A DNA stretch of 22,558 nt from Plantago elongata. Its lineage: Eukaryota > Streptophyta > Magnoliopsida > Lamiales > Plantaginaceae. The stretch lies in assembly GCA_036897095.1 (NCBI GenBank), contig JAYMSP010002769.1, forward strand, positions 1 to 22,558, read 5' to 3'. The notes under the pieces were generated by a model, which was not told the origin of the DNA, made no database searches, and saw only the letters and a list, made by a program, of their open reading frames with translations. The translations under genes were made by a program, and so were the position numbers. Of the stretch, positions 1 through 11,700 are shown piece by piece (position 1 is the first letter of the stretch; each line of letters opens with the position of its first letter).

Positions 1-157
1 AATCGATTCCTGGATGATCTTTGAGTTGAACTTAAGCCGTACCAAAAATAAAATAAATATTTTTATTTTATTATTATTTTATTACTCGTTATTATTTTCT
101 TGACGTTTCCGCACGACATTTAATGTTTTAAATTTACTCTAATATTCATACTTCAAT

Positions 158-496
158 TTAGAATACTAGAATTAAATTTTTAGGTGAATTTCTAATACGT
201 ACCGAATTTTTACGGCCGTTACACCTTCGGTGGCTTTCGCTTTCCACACCTCCGGATCGGTTATTTTTCCGGCGGCGTTTCAAGAACATCCTCTTCTTTC
301 GGTGTTTGTGAAAACATTGGTGTTTGGGAGATTGGACAATGGTAATTTTGTAGGGATCTTGGTAGGAGCTTTGGAACAAGGGTCGAACGTAACTCGATTG
401 GTGTTGGGAAGAAGTGTTTTTAAATTGAGCTTGCATGTGCTCATGTTATTTGTCTGGTTTGTTAGTTTTCAACCACTGGAAATACTCCGCGTCCAT
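158..496 (-). pseudogene. Short decayed ORF, unassigned
   Basis: An ATG at 496-494 begins MDAEYFQWLKTNKPDK, then a TAA (plus tta at 446-448), after which the same frame stays open to about 158. A second frame in the middle reads SQTPMFSQTPKEEDVLETPP. Gln/Ser/Pro-rich N-termini of this kind occur in plant transposon-derived Myb-like proteins, but nothing diagnostic is present and it may be chance. Confidence 0.2.
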
Positions 497-565
497 CTTG
501 CTGGAATATTGAAGTGGAGAGGATGGTTTAAGGGGAAGAGAGTATTTTAAGTTTAATTAATTGAG

Positions 566-695
566 TAAGAGGAGTTGGCACGGACATTGGTATGGCACGA
601 GATTGGCACGGGATTGGCACGGACATGGCACGACTTGGCACGGGCACGGCACGGTATGGTATGGGCACGGTATGGCATGGCCTAGGCACGGACAT
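566..695. repeat. GGCACGG-type minisatellite
   Basis: Irregular tandem copies of a (T/G)GGCACG(G/A) core, with TATGGCA variants, fill about 130 bp. It is sharply GC-richer than the flanks. Both strands therefore show long open frames of low complexity; I take neither as a gene. Confidence 0.75.
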
Positions 696-784
696 CCAAA
701 TGGGTTTAAATGTAATTTGTGGATTATTTGTTTTGTATTGGAAAATGTAAGCCCGTGGTGGCTTCAATTAGCTAGGTAGCCTTT

Positions 785-905
785 TGGACTTACGGGGTTC
801 TCATAAACCTCCGTAAACTTTTGTACTGACGGGTGTCTTTTCCCGTTTTCGGCTTATATATATATAAAAATCGAGCCTCGGCTCTTTAAAAAGAGAGAGA
901 GAGTA
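785..905. repeat. Run of small hairpins with TATA and GA tracts
   Basis: Consecutive inverted repeats are TTACGG/CCGTAA (about 790-817), ACGGG/CCCGT (about 829-846) and GAGCC/GGCTC (about 873-884). A TATATATATATA stretch lies near 856 and a GA tract at about 890-903. This could be the edge of a worn transposon or LTR; no terminal repeats were found. Confidence 0.3.
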
Positions 906-1690
906 AGATGAGTTGAAAATGGAATGATCCGAAAAATATCAAGATTGGTCTAATTTTATAGCCAAAGTCTTGAAAATGGATTTTCCTAAAATATAGGAAA
1001 ATCAAGGTTTTTACTGAATATTTATGATTTTGGATTTTTAATGGTCTGATCGGCTAGATTTCTCAAAACACCGCAAAGACATGTATTTTTCATTATCATT
1101 TTAATAATTTATGTTATGAATTTAATTTGTTAATATTGACAGTTTCAATTACAATTTTAAAGTTTTTGTTAATGTTTTAAGATATGATATGATAGTTTTA
1201 ATGCGTTGTTATTTCATGTTTCAAGTGCACTCACGTTTCAATTATACTTTTAACCTTTTTTATTGATTTTTAGAAGATGGTATAATTATTTTAAGAACCT
1301 ATGTGATATTTTTATAATGGCTTGTTATAATTTTAAGTGACAATTTAATATTATTAAACCACCATTAAACATGTCTAAAAGTTTCAGAAAGACCATTAAA
1401 CCAACAATAAACAAGCTTAAATAAGATACTTGAACATTCAATTATCCAAATATATAAAACATGTGTTGTCATAGAAAAAAATACCATATATGTTCCTTAT
1501 GTGTTTTTAATGCAAATGCAACTGAGATGTCAAAATAGTATCTTTTCGATTAAACTTTGTTGGTAAACTTCAGACTTCTGCCTTTTGTTGTTTGTGCTTG
1601 TTGCTTCAATACTGCAACGACACCTTCGATAGACCCATTAGCATCTGCACATGCTTAAAACATTCACTAAATTGGATTAAAATTATAACA
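905..1690. other. AT-rich DNA without recognised features
   Basis: No open frame of note, RNA gene or clear repeat was seen. It grades into the satellite-like block that follows. Confidence 0.6.
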
Positions 1691-2860
1691 ACTTTTATTA
1701 AACTATCATATGGGTGCTTAAAACAAAGAATGAACATGGACACAAGCCAAAAATAGTAACATTTATGCTTAAAATCTTAACAACACATTTTAAAACTACA
1801 ACAAAGCAGAATCATGCCGCACAAGCATGTATAAAATCATATAACACTACATCTTAAAACTATAATAAAACGTTTCCAAAAATTTAAATCATAAATATTT
1901 CTTATAAGCTAAAACACTAATGTTGATGCTTAAATAACACCAATAGGTATTAAAACTATGATATATAATCTAAATATAATAACAAGAAAAGGTAGTCATT
2001 ATAAGCAAAATAGTATCATTAATGCTTGGAATCATACATACAATGGATTCTAAAACTAAAATAATGACCTTTTCAATTATAACAAAGCATGAACATACAA
2101 CAAGCTAAAAACAATAACGTTGGTAATTAAAAACATAACAATGCCTCTAAAAACATAATAATGCCTCATAAAAATATGACAAAACATTTGTAAAAATCAA
2201 ATCATGAATATTTTCAAGATGCTTAATAATATTGCCGTCGCTTAAAACTACAACAACATGTTTTCAAATAGTAAATTATGGACTTAAAATAATAAGGCGA
2301 AAAAATATTCAAATAAGATAAATAGAGTAACATTAATGCATAAAATCATGATAATACATTTTAAAACTATAACATTGACTCTTAAAATTATAATAATGCA
2401 CGAACGTACAATACAAGCTAAAATGATAACAATGTCTCTTAAAATCATAAGAACGTCTCTTAAGTGTAAAATGTCCATTACATAACAAATAATTTGCAAA
2501 AAAATCAATCAGACGAGGGGCTAAAATCACTTACGTTGCCGCTTAAAACTGCAACAATAAGTATTGAAATTTTAACATATGCACTACCATTAACTGGTAC
2601 CATGACACGATTGCAAATTGATACATTAAATACAAACTTAAATTATACTAATGTTGATTAAAATTATGACATAAGCTTTTGAAATCATACAAAAACACCA
2701 TTATATGTTTGTGAAATGATAATCATAAAATAGGGTAAACATCACAAGCTAAAACTACAATAATTAATGTTAATTAAAACTGTAACATAAGATTTTAAAA
2801 ACCATAACAAAGCAATTCCAAGCTCAACACGTATAAAACATTTATCAAACATGAGCAAGA
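1690..2860. repeat. Degenerate satellite-like block, ~250-315 bp period
   Basis: The block is built of recurring CTTAAAACTAYAACAA-like phrases with a longer period on top. GTAACATTTATGCTTAAAAT (1756), GTATCATTAATGCTTGGAAT (2013) and GTAACATTAATGCATAAAAT (2326) mark units 257 and 313 bp apart. A second marker, AAATCATAAATATTT / AAATCATGAATATTT / AATCAATCAGACGAG, recurs at about 1885, 2197 and 2500. Copies are strongly diverged. Minus-strand open frames within it (about 2284-2530) follow the repeat and are not genes. Confidence 0.55.
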
Positions 2861-3064
2861 ATGAACAATTGGCCTAGTGCAGTATCATAAAATGAGCTAA
2901 ACTACATAAATTCAATATGATTAGCTTTACTATACTTAATTACTTATCCTAGTACAGTATCAAACCATCAACTAAACTGCAATCGATCATTCCATATGCT
3001 ACTGTACTAAAACTGGAATCCAAATGCAGAGGCATCCATCAATCACAATGATATTACCGCAATA

Positions 3065-3515
3065 TCAAATCGGAATACGAAAAGGATGAATGAGAATGGG
3101 GAAAAAGTACCAGAGTAGATCAAATAGCTGAAACGAGGAAGCCACTTGAAATCGGCATGGGTTTTGGTGTCGAGAAGGCGAGGCTTCTTGCACCTGTTGT
3201 AGAATGATCGGAAAGCGGTCGTCTGCCGATGTACTCAATCGCGACCACTCTATCCATATGACTGTCGCGAATCTCCTCTTAAGTGATGATAAAAGAGTAG
3301 TTCTGATTATTGTACTCTGTACATCGATGTCGTAGGCCAGTAGATCGATCGACGGCGCGTAGGTGAGCAAATCGATGGCATGAGAAGCTGCAACTGATCC
3401 ACGAGTGTGGTGAAGATTCCGCCATTGATGGCGTGGAGATCGGTAGATCGATCGTTTTGTGATGATTGTAGAGAGAAACATAGAAACAGGCTTGCCATAT
3501 TTTTCTTCCTTTCAT
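3065..3515 (-). other. Region with overlapping open frames, no gene assigned
   Basis: A 138-codon frame on the minus strand (3481-3065, starting MFLSTIITKRSIYRS) overlaps two others. Composition is higher in GC than the satellite next to it. The palindrome GATCGATC recurs (about 3345 and 3448). A TATA-like stretch lies just upstream (about 3520-3535). I recognise no domain; it could be a small orphan gene, a first exon, or chance. Confidence 0.2.
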
Positions 3516-3780
3516 GATATTTTAGTTATATATATACGGGGAATTGGTCCGGTTCAATTAGGCGGCCGGTGGGACCCAAAACTGCAAATTTTGTTTAATT
3601 TACAGGTTTTTGGCACTTGAACCTGATTTTATTTTTGTATATCTTATAAAATACTTACTCCATTTTATAGGTCTCCAAAAAAAAATAGACCTTTGCAATT
3701 TTTATTTATTTTTTTATTTTATATTTTTGAAGTTATAACAATTAAACAACAGATAAATTTCGAAATTTGAAAAACAAAAT

Positions 3781-3935
3781 AGAGGGGGGGAGCCAACGCA
3801 TGGCAGCAGCTCATTCGCTGCTGCCAGCACTGAAGACCGTGCCATGGCATGGCGCGTCATCCACATGTCGTAGGGGGAGCCACGGCACTTGGCTCCCCAT
3901 GCTGGCTCTCCACAATGCCTCCATTGGAGGCGGTC
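3781..3935. repeat. GC-rich insert with perfect hairpin
   Basis: GGGGAGCCA (3874-3882) and TGGCTCCCC (3890-3898) form a perfect 9-bp stem with a 7-nt loop. A related GGGGAGCCA lies at about 3786, and CTGGCTCTCC at about 3902. A second small palindrome, CCTCCATTGGAGG, follows at about 3918. The block stands out from AT-rich flanks and looks like the inside of a small non-autonomous DNA transposon, though ends were not found. It lies about 350 bp beyond the CLF stop. No AATAAA is seen on the CLF strand until about 3701-3706. Confidence 0.4.
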
Positions 3936-4288
3936 TAAAACATCAGACGAAAGTCAACAGTTGGTTTCATAAATAAGGCAAGATGTCTGCAAAAAAAGTC
4001 TTACAGCAGTGTAGTATAAGTTAGTACAAATATACTTTGATGGAAAGAGTTCTCCAATGTAGTTCAACAGTTTCTGATGCACAAAAGGTAAAAAAAGGTA
4101 GAATTCCTGTATTCTCTCCATTTTGGTGAGTGAGGTAGCCATGAACAAAAAGAATCACTATAGGTTACTCTGGAGATGTAGGCCGCTTGTTTTATCCCCA
4201 GTGACGAAATGATTAGGAAGTTCAGCCGGAAAATGTTTATATTTCGGAAAGAATAACCAATTTCTATCTATGGAAAATGAATTCCCAG

Positions 4289-5761
4289 TTAGGTGTGCTT
4301 CCTGGCCCGTCCATGTGAAGGACCAATCTCATCTCTCTTGGCACCAGGTGCCTCGGGCTTCTTTGCCCACGCTGGAGCTCTGTCTGCCTCATAACGATAA
4401 TCATAAAACAACTCTTCGCCTGCAGCAATCTTCTCGTTGGCAAATATACCAACCCGGTGATCCCCAGCCACCATAATTACCTGACCAGGAATGCCATAAT
4501 GAATACATATAGATTTGCAGCCGGAGAAATTATGAGTCTGACAGTAAGCTGGGATATCTATTTTTCTTTTCAAAGTTCTCTCAAGAAGAAAATGCATGAA
4601 AATCAGAAAATCCACATGCTACATATATCTTGCATATAAAAGAAGGGCCTTGTTTTTACAGCACAAAGTACAACATGATTTCAGAAAACTCCGCACCAAG
4701 TTGCAAAACTTGGAGGCGAATGGTTTCTGGAGTTCAAAAGGAGTAAGAAGATATCCATTGGAGTTGCACAAAAGTTGCATAGAACATGGATTATCATTCT
4801 CTTAGCCCATATGCTTAACATATCAAATAGTATATTTGGCCAACTAAAAATACAGTCAATATTTATCTCCATTTTATGGTCTGGAGAGAAAACAATCAGA
4901 CATATCTTAATCTATGGTCGTACGCAAATAGCACTTTGAGGAAACCGCCTTCATTCATATCTTATCCTTCTTAAAAATTGAAAATTTTGCAATGGTAGTG
5001 TGTAAGGCAATCAAATGTTCTCCCATACACAAGAAGAGAAACTTAAAACATAAGCCAGTGGCAGGTACGTCGCCATAGTACGACCGACCACTTACCTTAG
5101 CATAGCAGTTTGGATCAGGAGAATGATTAGCAAACTTCAGTTTGTCACCTTTCCGGTATGCGTCAAGCACAAACTAAAATGAGAAAAGAAAAGGTTAATT
5201 ATGTATTTCTCTCCTAGAAGATTATTTATCGAGTGGGGCAGGTTTAAAAAGAATTGTTTAGCGATATATACTTATGATACCTGATCATTTAGGTTAAAAA
5301 GAAATGAAGAATTTTCACGATCATATATCTTGCCACGCTTGTCAGCTTCACGGTGTGATATTAGTTCCCCAGTGTACTCTCCAAGGTATTCATGTTTGCC
5401 GACAGCATTCTGTTGTTGTATAAATGTAGGTGAGCTTATGGGTTTGAACAGAAACATATTTTACAAAATGCCATATTCAGACATTACCTTTAAGAAAGCT
5501 CCCCAGCCAGATACATCAGATCTACCCAGTAAAACCTGTAGATACAATAAGCAGTATCTCTTATATGATAAAGGGGATGTCGCATGTAGAGGATACCAGT
5601 GAGAAGTCAAAAAAAAGAAAAAAAAAAAAAAAAAGGAGATTCAAGGCTTGAAGCTATGTGGATTAGTTACCTTCTGTTGTTGTCTCAGAAGCAGCTTCAT
5701 ATTCTGGCATTCATAATCATCTCCCAGTTGAAACGGCGTATCAAGGGTTCCATCACCACAG
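4289..5761 (-). other. CLF: CLF exons 13-17: SET methyltransferase domain
   Basis: Five exons encode residues 727-904. SET signatures in order are SGWGAFLK (765-772), [11 protein letters not shown] (778-788), [10 protein letters not shown] (829-838, with the NHS cofactor-binding motif at 831-833), GDHRVGIFA, and GEELFYDY (862-869, with the conserved catalytic tyrosines). All expected motifs are present, so the enzyme looks active. The tail [16 protein letters not shown] ends at a TAA stop (plus-strand tta at 4289-4291). Intron 13 (5536-5670) has a long T-run on the coding strand (plus-strand A-run about 5609-5634). Intron 12 is 819 bp and intron 16 is 615 bp; I see no repeat family in either. 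Confidence 0.94.
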
Positions 5762-8700
5762 CTGGAAGAAGAAAAAGAAAAACAGTATGATTACTTTCTA
5801 AAAAGTACCAATGCCACTGATACAAACTCAACATTTTTGAATGTTAGTATATTAGAAGAAAATATAAATACGCACTCTTAATTAATTGAGCACAATTTAA
5901 GGGGAATGCGTACTAAAAGAAAATATGTGCTATCATTTGATGCTCATTTTGATGCCAAAGAATATGTAATGCTAGTTCTGGGCAAATTCTCAAGTACTAT
6001 GTATTTCTATATAAAGGAACAAATCCGGTTTGAGCAAGTGTTTTATGTCCAATCTTGCTACGGGTAGTTCATACAAAGAATTGGACTAAATATATATGCA
6101 CGCAAAACAGGAATTCTCTATGTAGAATGCTATATTGCTGGTTATCAAATTATCATTCCCTAAGATATCAAGTAGTAACAAAATAGTTTAATCTTGGAAC
6201 AAAGTTTACATTGAGAAAATGCACCACGAAGATAACGCTCACACTACTTTGCCTCTAGACAGTCCCAAGAATGCTTTCAAAACACTGAACTTTGTATGTA
6301 GGGGCAACCAAGACAAAGTATTCCTGATCGACCATGTAATCAGAGGCACAATCCCATAGTTACTTTCGGAAATAAAAAGATAAAATATTCCACGGCCAAG
6401 GAAGTTCCCAAGTAACCATCATTAGGAGTCCTTAAATGAGAATTTCAGTTCCCATGCCTCCACACTTGTCATATGAAAACAAATGGAGATTCTAGTTTAA
6501 ATTATATACCACCAAGGATCCTCACCAATGCAAATCTAGAACCCCATGCAAGAAAAAACATTCAATTAATAATGTCTCACCTCAACAAGCAATTTCGGCA
6601 GACATCTGGGTCACACTCCCTTCCAGCAGCAAAGCATGGGCATTGGCGACTTCGGCACTTACTCTTAGCACAATGACAGCCTCTAAACCGATTCTTGCAA
6701 CTCTTGGGACATCTGAAATGGAGAGAGTTATTGAATCTACCACAAATATTTTGTTCCAACAGAAAGAGCGTCTGTTATAACTGTATTGACAGGCCGAATA
6801 CAAGAATTGAAGAAAAGCTAATACTCCAAACACACATAAAGATAGAGACTGGTCATTTAGTAAGATGATCCTGCAGGACATTAAAAATACCCTAATCATT
6901 AGCTTACCCACAGTACTTTTCACACAGAGTACCATTGACAAGACACATGCACTCTTTTCCACATGCAGATTGACATCCACAAGGATTGTACTGCCGACAG
7001 GGCTGGTCCTTTTTTTCAGAACCTCGTTTCTTGAATGATGCATATCCTGCAGATTTCCACGTGTACTTCAGCCGGCGAACTCTACCTTTTCTACGTGTAC
7101 GTAAAAATCTTGATCTACGTGTGCCACCACCCTATGTCCAGAAGAATGACCTTAAATTCTGGCTTCGGAAAGTCACAGTACATAAATATGGATGAAGAGA
7201 GAGAATGAAATAACTCACTGCAGTTTCATTTTCGTCAGCGTTTGAATTTATGTCAGGGTCCATCCACTCGCCATTTTGTGCAAATAAATTTGCATCAGAA
7301 CGATGCATGTATTTGAAGGTTTCCGAGCAACTCTTCATTCCATTTAAAAGATTCCTGGCAATCAGACAGCTGCACGACAAAAAAGAGCCCCTTTGAGAGA
7401 ACACCATTAATGTAAAAAGCAAGCTAGAATAGGATTAACTTTCTAGTAGGACATTACGTTACAAGAGCCAGTTTGTTAAACCGAGCCAGAGCGGAGTCAT
7501 TCAGCATATTACTTTGCAATAATATATGGACATGACAGCTATGATGGTGTAGAGAATATAACAAATACGTTATCAAACCACAGTATGCCAAAAATGGAGT
7601 CTAACCTGTTGTGTCCAAAAATCTGGATGCCCTTCTCAAAGAGTGCCTTCTCAAATGGCTTCCAAAATGTAATGTCAATGGGTTCTTGTTTCTTATATAT
7701 ACTTTCATAAACAATCACTTCCTTCTGTAAGTTCTCACTACTACTAATCCCAAGTTGATTACTATTACTCTCGTCTGATGCATCACTGGTAGACCCCCCA
7801 TGCAAAACTTTGTCAGAATTTGGATCCAATGATTCTTTCCTTCTAGATTTTCTAGAAATAGTAGATTTTTCTGCCTGAGAAGAGCTAATATCCTCATTTT
7901 GTCGACCTTGATTAGCCCGAAGATTTAAGTTTTTCATACTCACATCAACACCATCCGAGTCAGAGGCCACAGTTTTCTTCTGCCTCTTATTTTCGGCAAT
8001 TATAAAATTTTCAGCTATTCTCTTACTAATCCTTTTGTCACTCCCACATACCTCTGCAGCAATACTATCCATTGGCAGGGATACATTGGTAATGACAGGC
8101 TTCGTCTCCGAAGAAGAGCCACTTTCACTTAGACTGGGCTTAGGTTTCTTTATGGCGGATGGACCCTCTTGCTTCCTCTTTTTCAACTTACCGTTAGATG
8201 TAGGAGTTGATTTATTTTCCAGAATTGCATGCTCCATGCCCAATATATTACAACTCTCTTCTTCAACAACCTGAGGTGGTTTAAACTGGAAATTTCAGGA
8301 AAGAATGACTAGCAGTGACTTCAGGAGAGCAAAATTAGTTGATTAATCAAGACCTTTACAACGGGGCTTATTCCTCAGGGTTTTTTTAAGAATACCAACA
8401 ATGAAGCCATAATCTAGGCATATTAAACAAGGCAACAGAAAGGTAAAAGGAAACCAGGCAAAATATACCAGTTGATGGCAGTTTGGGCCACATGGTCCCT
8501 TCTCAGCATCCGGACATGAGAACGCTGCTTGTTTCTCAGCCTGAAAAGTTATACCCATGCAGTATAAGAAAGTCATTTTTGGATTGAAAAATACATGTAT
8601 ACTCCACATTCCACAAGAAGACTTACAGGAAAGATAAGATCCTGAGAACATCCATGTAGTTTACAATCAAAGACCTGCCAACATAAGTGAAAATAGCTTA

Positions 8701-11700
8701 TGGAAATAGAAATCATATTGAACAAAAAATCAGATGGAGCAAATCAAAGTATGGTTCACTGCAAAGGAGAAAAAAATTAAATTAAAACAACATGCTTACA
8801 AGACATCGACGGCAAAACAAATTGTCAAATGAATCCAGAGCAGCATCAAGATCTTTTTCAATATATGGGTTCACGAAAACTTCAGCAATTCTACTGTTCA
8901 GATTAGACGCAGAATCATCACTCTTGATAAGATCTTCATATCTTCCCTGTATAACACGTTTGGTGGTGGTTTATATTTTTTCAAACCAGATAAACATGAA
9001 TGGAAAAGGACTAGAACAAGAACTATGACCAATCCCCTTTTTTTAAGGCAATAACAGATAAAGAAAGAAGAACCATTCCAATCAGCAATGCCATTTGTTG
9101 TGCAATTGACAAGCATACCTTGATGTCACAAGGCTTTCTAGATAGTATCTGAGCTAACACATCCAGTGTAGCATCACTTAAGCCCACCTCATCGATTGTC
9201 ATCCTGGAAAAAAAATAAGTGGATAACTGTTTATTTGATATCCGAAGACTTGAAGACCAACCTTCCAGTATGAAGATTGTAGTAACACAAAAACAAATTA
9301 AAAGGGGAAAGTACTTGTACAAATGGTGAAAATCACTTCTTGACTAAACTATGGCCTAACTAAAACACATATAGCTGAAAATCACTGAGATGAAAGGATA
9401 ATGATTAGCAGCACTGCTTAAGTTAAAAGTGCAATACTAAGCATGAGATTACATATTAAATAGGTCGGGGGTTCGAGTCACCTTTGTCGTTTCAAAAAAT
9501 TTATATTAAATATTATATATTCATTGGAAGATATACACAAAAATGAGGTCTACAGAAATATCAAAGGAATCTCTGGACTAGCCCAGTACATTAAGGCACA
9601 AGACTCCAAAAGGGTTCATTGATCCTTGCTAAAAGAAAGCAACATGCATGAAATCAAATATTGCTCTCTGCTTCTATAATAAATAGTTTTTGCAACAGTC
9701 CGACTTATACCTATAAAAAGAGGATTCTCTCATGAAGAAAAACCACAGAGGAAAAAGAAAACCCTGAAAGAAAACATTATTGGGTTATATCTTGAAGAAA
9801 AAGTCAATAACTCGAGATTTTTTTTTCAAGTCTTAAAGCTAAACCTTGATCTCACAACCAAAAACTCTTTTAACTAACAAAAGGTAAAGGCATATGAGAG
9901 TGTAAATTGACTAACTAAAGAACGTAGCAATTTAACTGTGATCAATAGTACGTACTGAGCTAGGAGAAGCTAAGGAATCAATATAAGTTATTGCCTTAGA
10001 GTACTTAGCGGAAAACACACGCCAAGTGGTTGATGTGGAGCATTCTCCACCAAATGGTCTGTGAATTACTTATAAACCTGGTCTGGGCAATAATCTTCTT
10101 ACTTAGCTAGGAGATACTAATGATTTAGCCCAGGTTATTATCCGGAAGTATCAAGCATAGTAGGTGTTGAGGACAAGCAAAGTAGATTTCGGTGGTGTGC
10201 CATTATAGATCAGTCAAAGGCAATAACTAAGTTAGGATTGTCACAGAACTCAAACCTCTTTAGTCAATTCAAGTCCTGAAAATGACTAGAGAATCAGTTG
10301 GGAGACTACACTACTCTCAGTCTCAGTGATTTTACTCGAGGCACTTTAAAATTCAGCAAGATATACCAGCCTTAACTGTATGCTCATAATATATCAGTAA
10401 AGGACTCTCAGAACACTACATTCAGCAAGTATCACAAGTCCTCGGCACAAGCTTACTCTTACTACTCGTTTCAGTGACTTGAAAATGATAACAAAAATGG
10501 GATAGATATTATCTTATGGTGGGAGTAATAAAATCAACCATAAGAAATCAAAGGCATTAAACAAGCCAAGCAGTGTAATTGGCACCAACTAAATATTTGG
10601 ATAATAACTATCATTAATCAAATAACACTCTCATGTCAGATCGGATAAGATCAAAAAAAAAAAAAAAAACCCTCAAACAGGCACTATCTGATTTTGGCAC
10701 CTTATTGAGGTCAGTAGTTATGACTAAGGTTAGTAATGTCCATTCATGTTTTATTTTAGTGTTAGCAGCAATTAATTTGGGCTTCACATGATGGGTTTCT
10801 TGTGTACTTGGGTATGAGTAGGGGTGTAAATGAAACGAACCTTCGTGAAAATTTCAGTCAATGTTCAATTCGTGTCTACGTTTAACCTAACCGAACAGTT
10901 CGCCAACATGTTCATTAATAAACAAACACGAACATATAATTCATTGTCCGGCAGTTCGCGAACCGTTCGTGAACAAATTATATCTATAATAATTTATTAT
11001 TTATATATTTTATAATATTTCCTAACCTAATCTATCATTTCCATTTTCCAAATAAGTTATAATATTTCCTAACCTAACCCACACAAATCATATACTAGTT
11101 CACGAACTGTTCGTGAACATGTTGAAACCTTAATGAACTGAACATGAACAAGTGATGAGACATTCGACAAACCTGAACACGAACTGACATGACATATATT
11201 AAATGAACAAATATTGTCAACATTCGGTTTGAAATACACCCCTAGGTATGAGCAATTTAAGAGTATAATTGGGGACTGAAGATAATTTTCTGTCAAAACT
11301 ACATTATCTTAAATGGAAAGTTGTTTTCTTATTTTATCTAGCAATTAAACACTTTATCAATTAATTATTTATAATCTAACTAAGTCCTAAACATATCTTA
11401 CTTGACAATTATGTATGTATTGTTTAATCAATAATCCTACTTTCTCTCCATTACTTCAATTTCCGTGCTGGGTTAGAAATTTGTACGTTCACAAAAGGGC
11501 AGAGGGCGTGTATAGATTAACTTTAAACTAAGAAACAGATGAAGTGGATGGGACATACATAACTTTAGCTCTGGACTGAATATACTTACCGCAGAATATG
11601 GTCTTCTGATTGCCCAAAATCTTTCTTTTCTTCTTGATCTCCCACTGCCTCTTCCTCACTATCACTGCAAATTAGAGCTTCACCACCATTCTGATCGTAA

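Noticed and set aside
528..779. Open frames on both strands across the GGCACGG repeat
   Set aside because: Low-complexity translation (His/Gly/Trp or Pro/Val/Arg repeats) produced by the minisatellite itself.
9440..9500. tRNA or SINE head at GGTTCGAGTC
   Set aside because: Only box B is convincing; no box A at the right distance and no clear element end.
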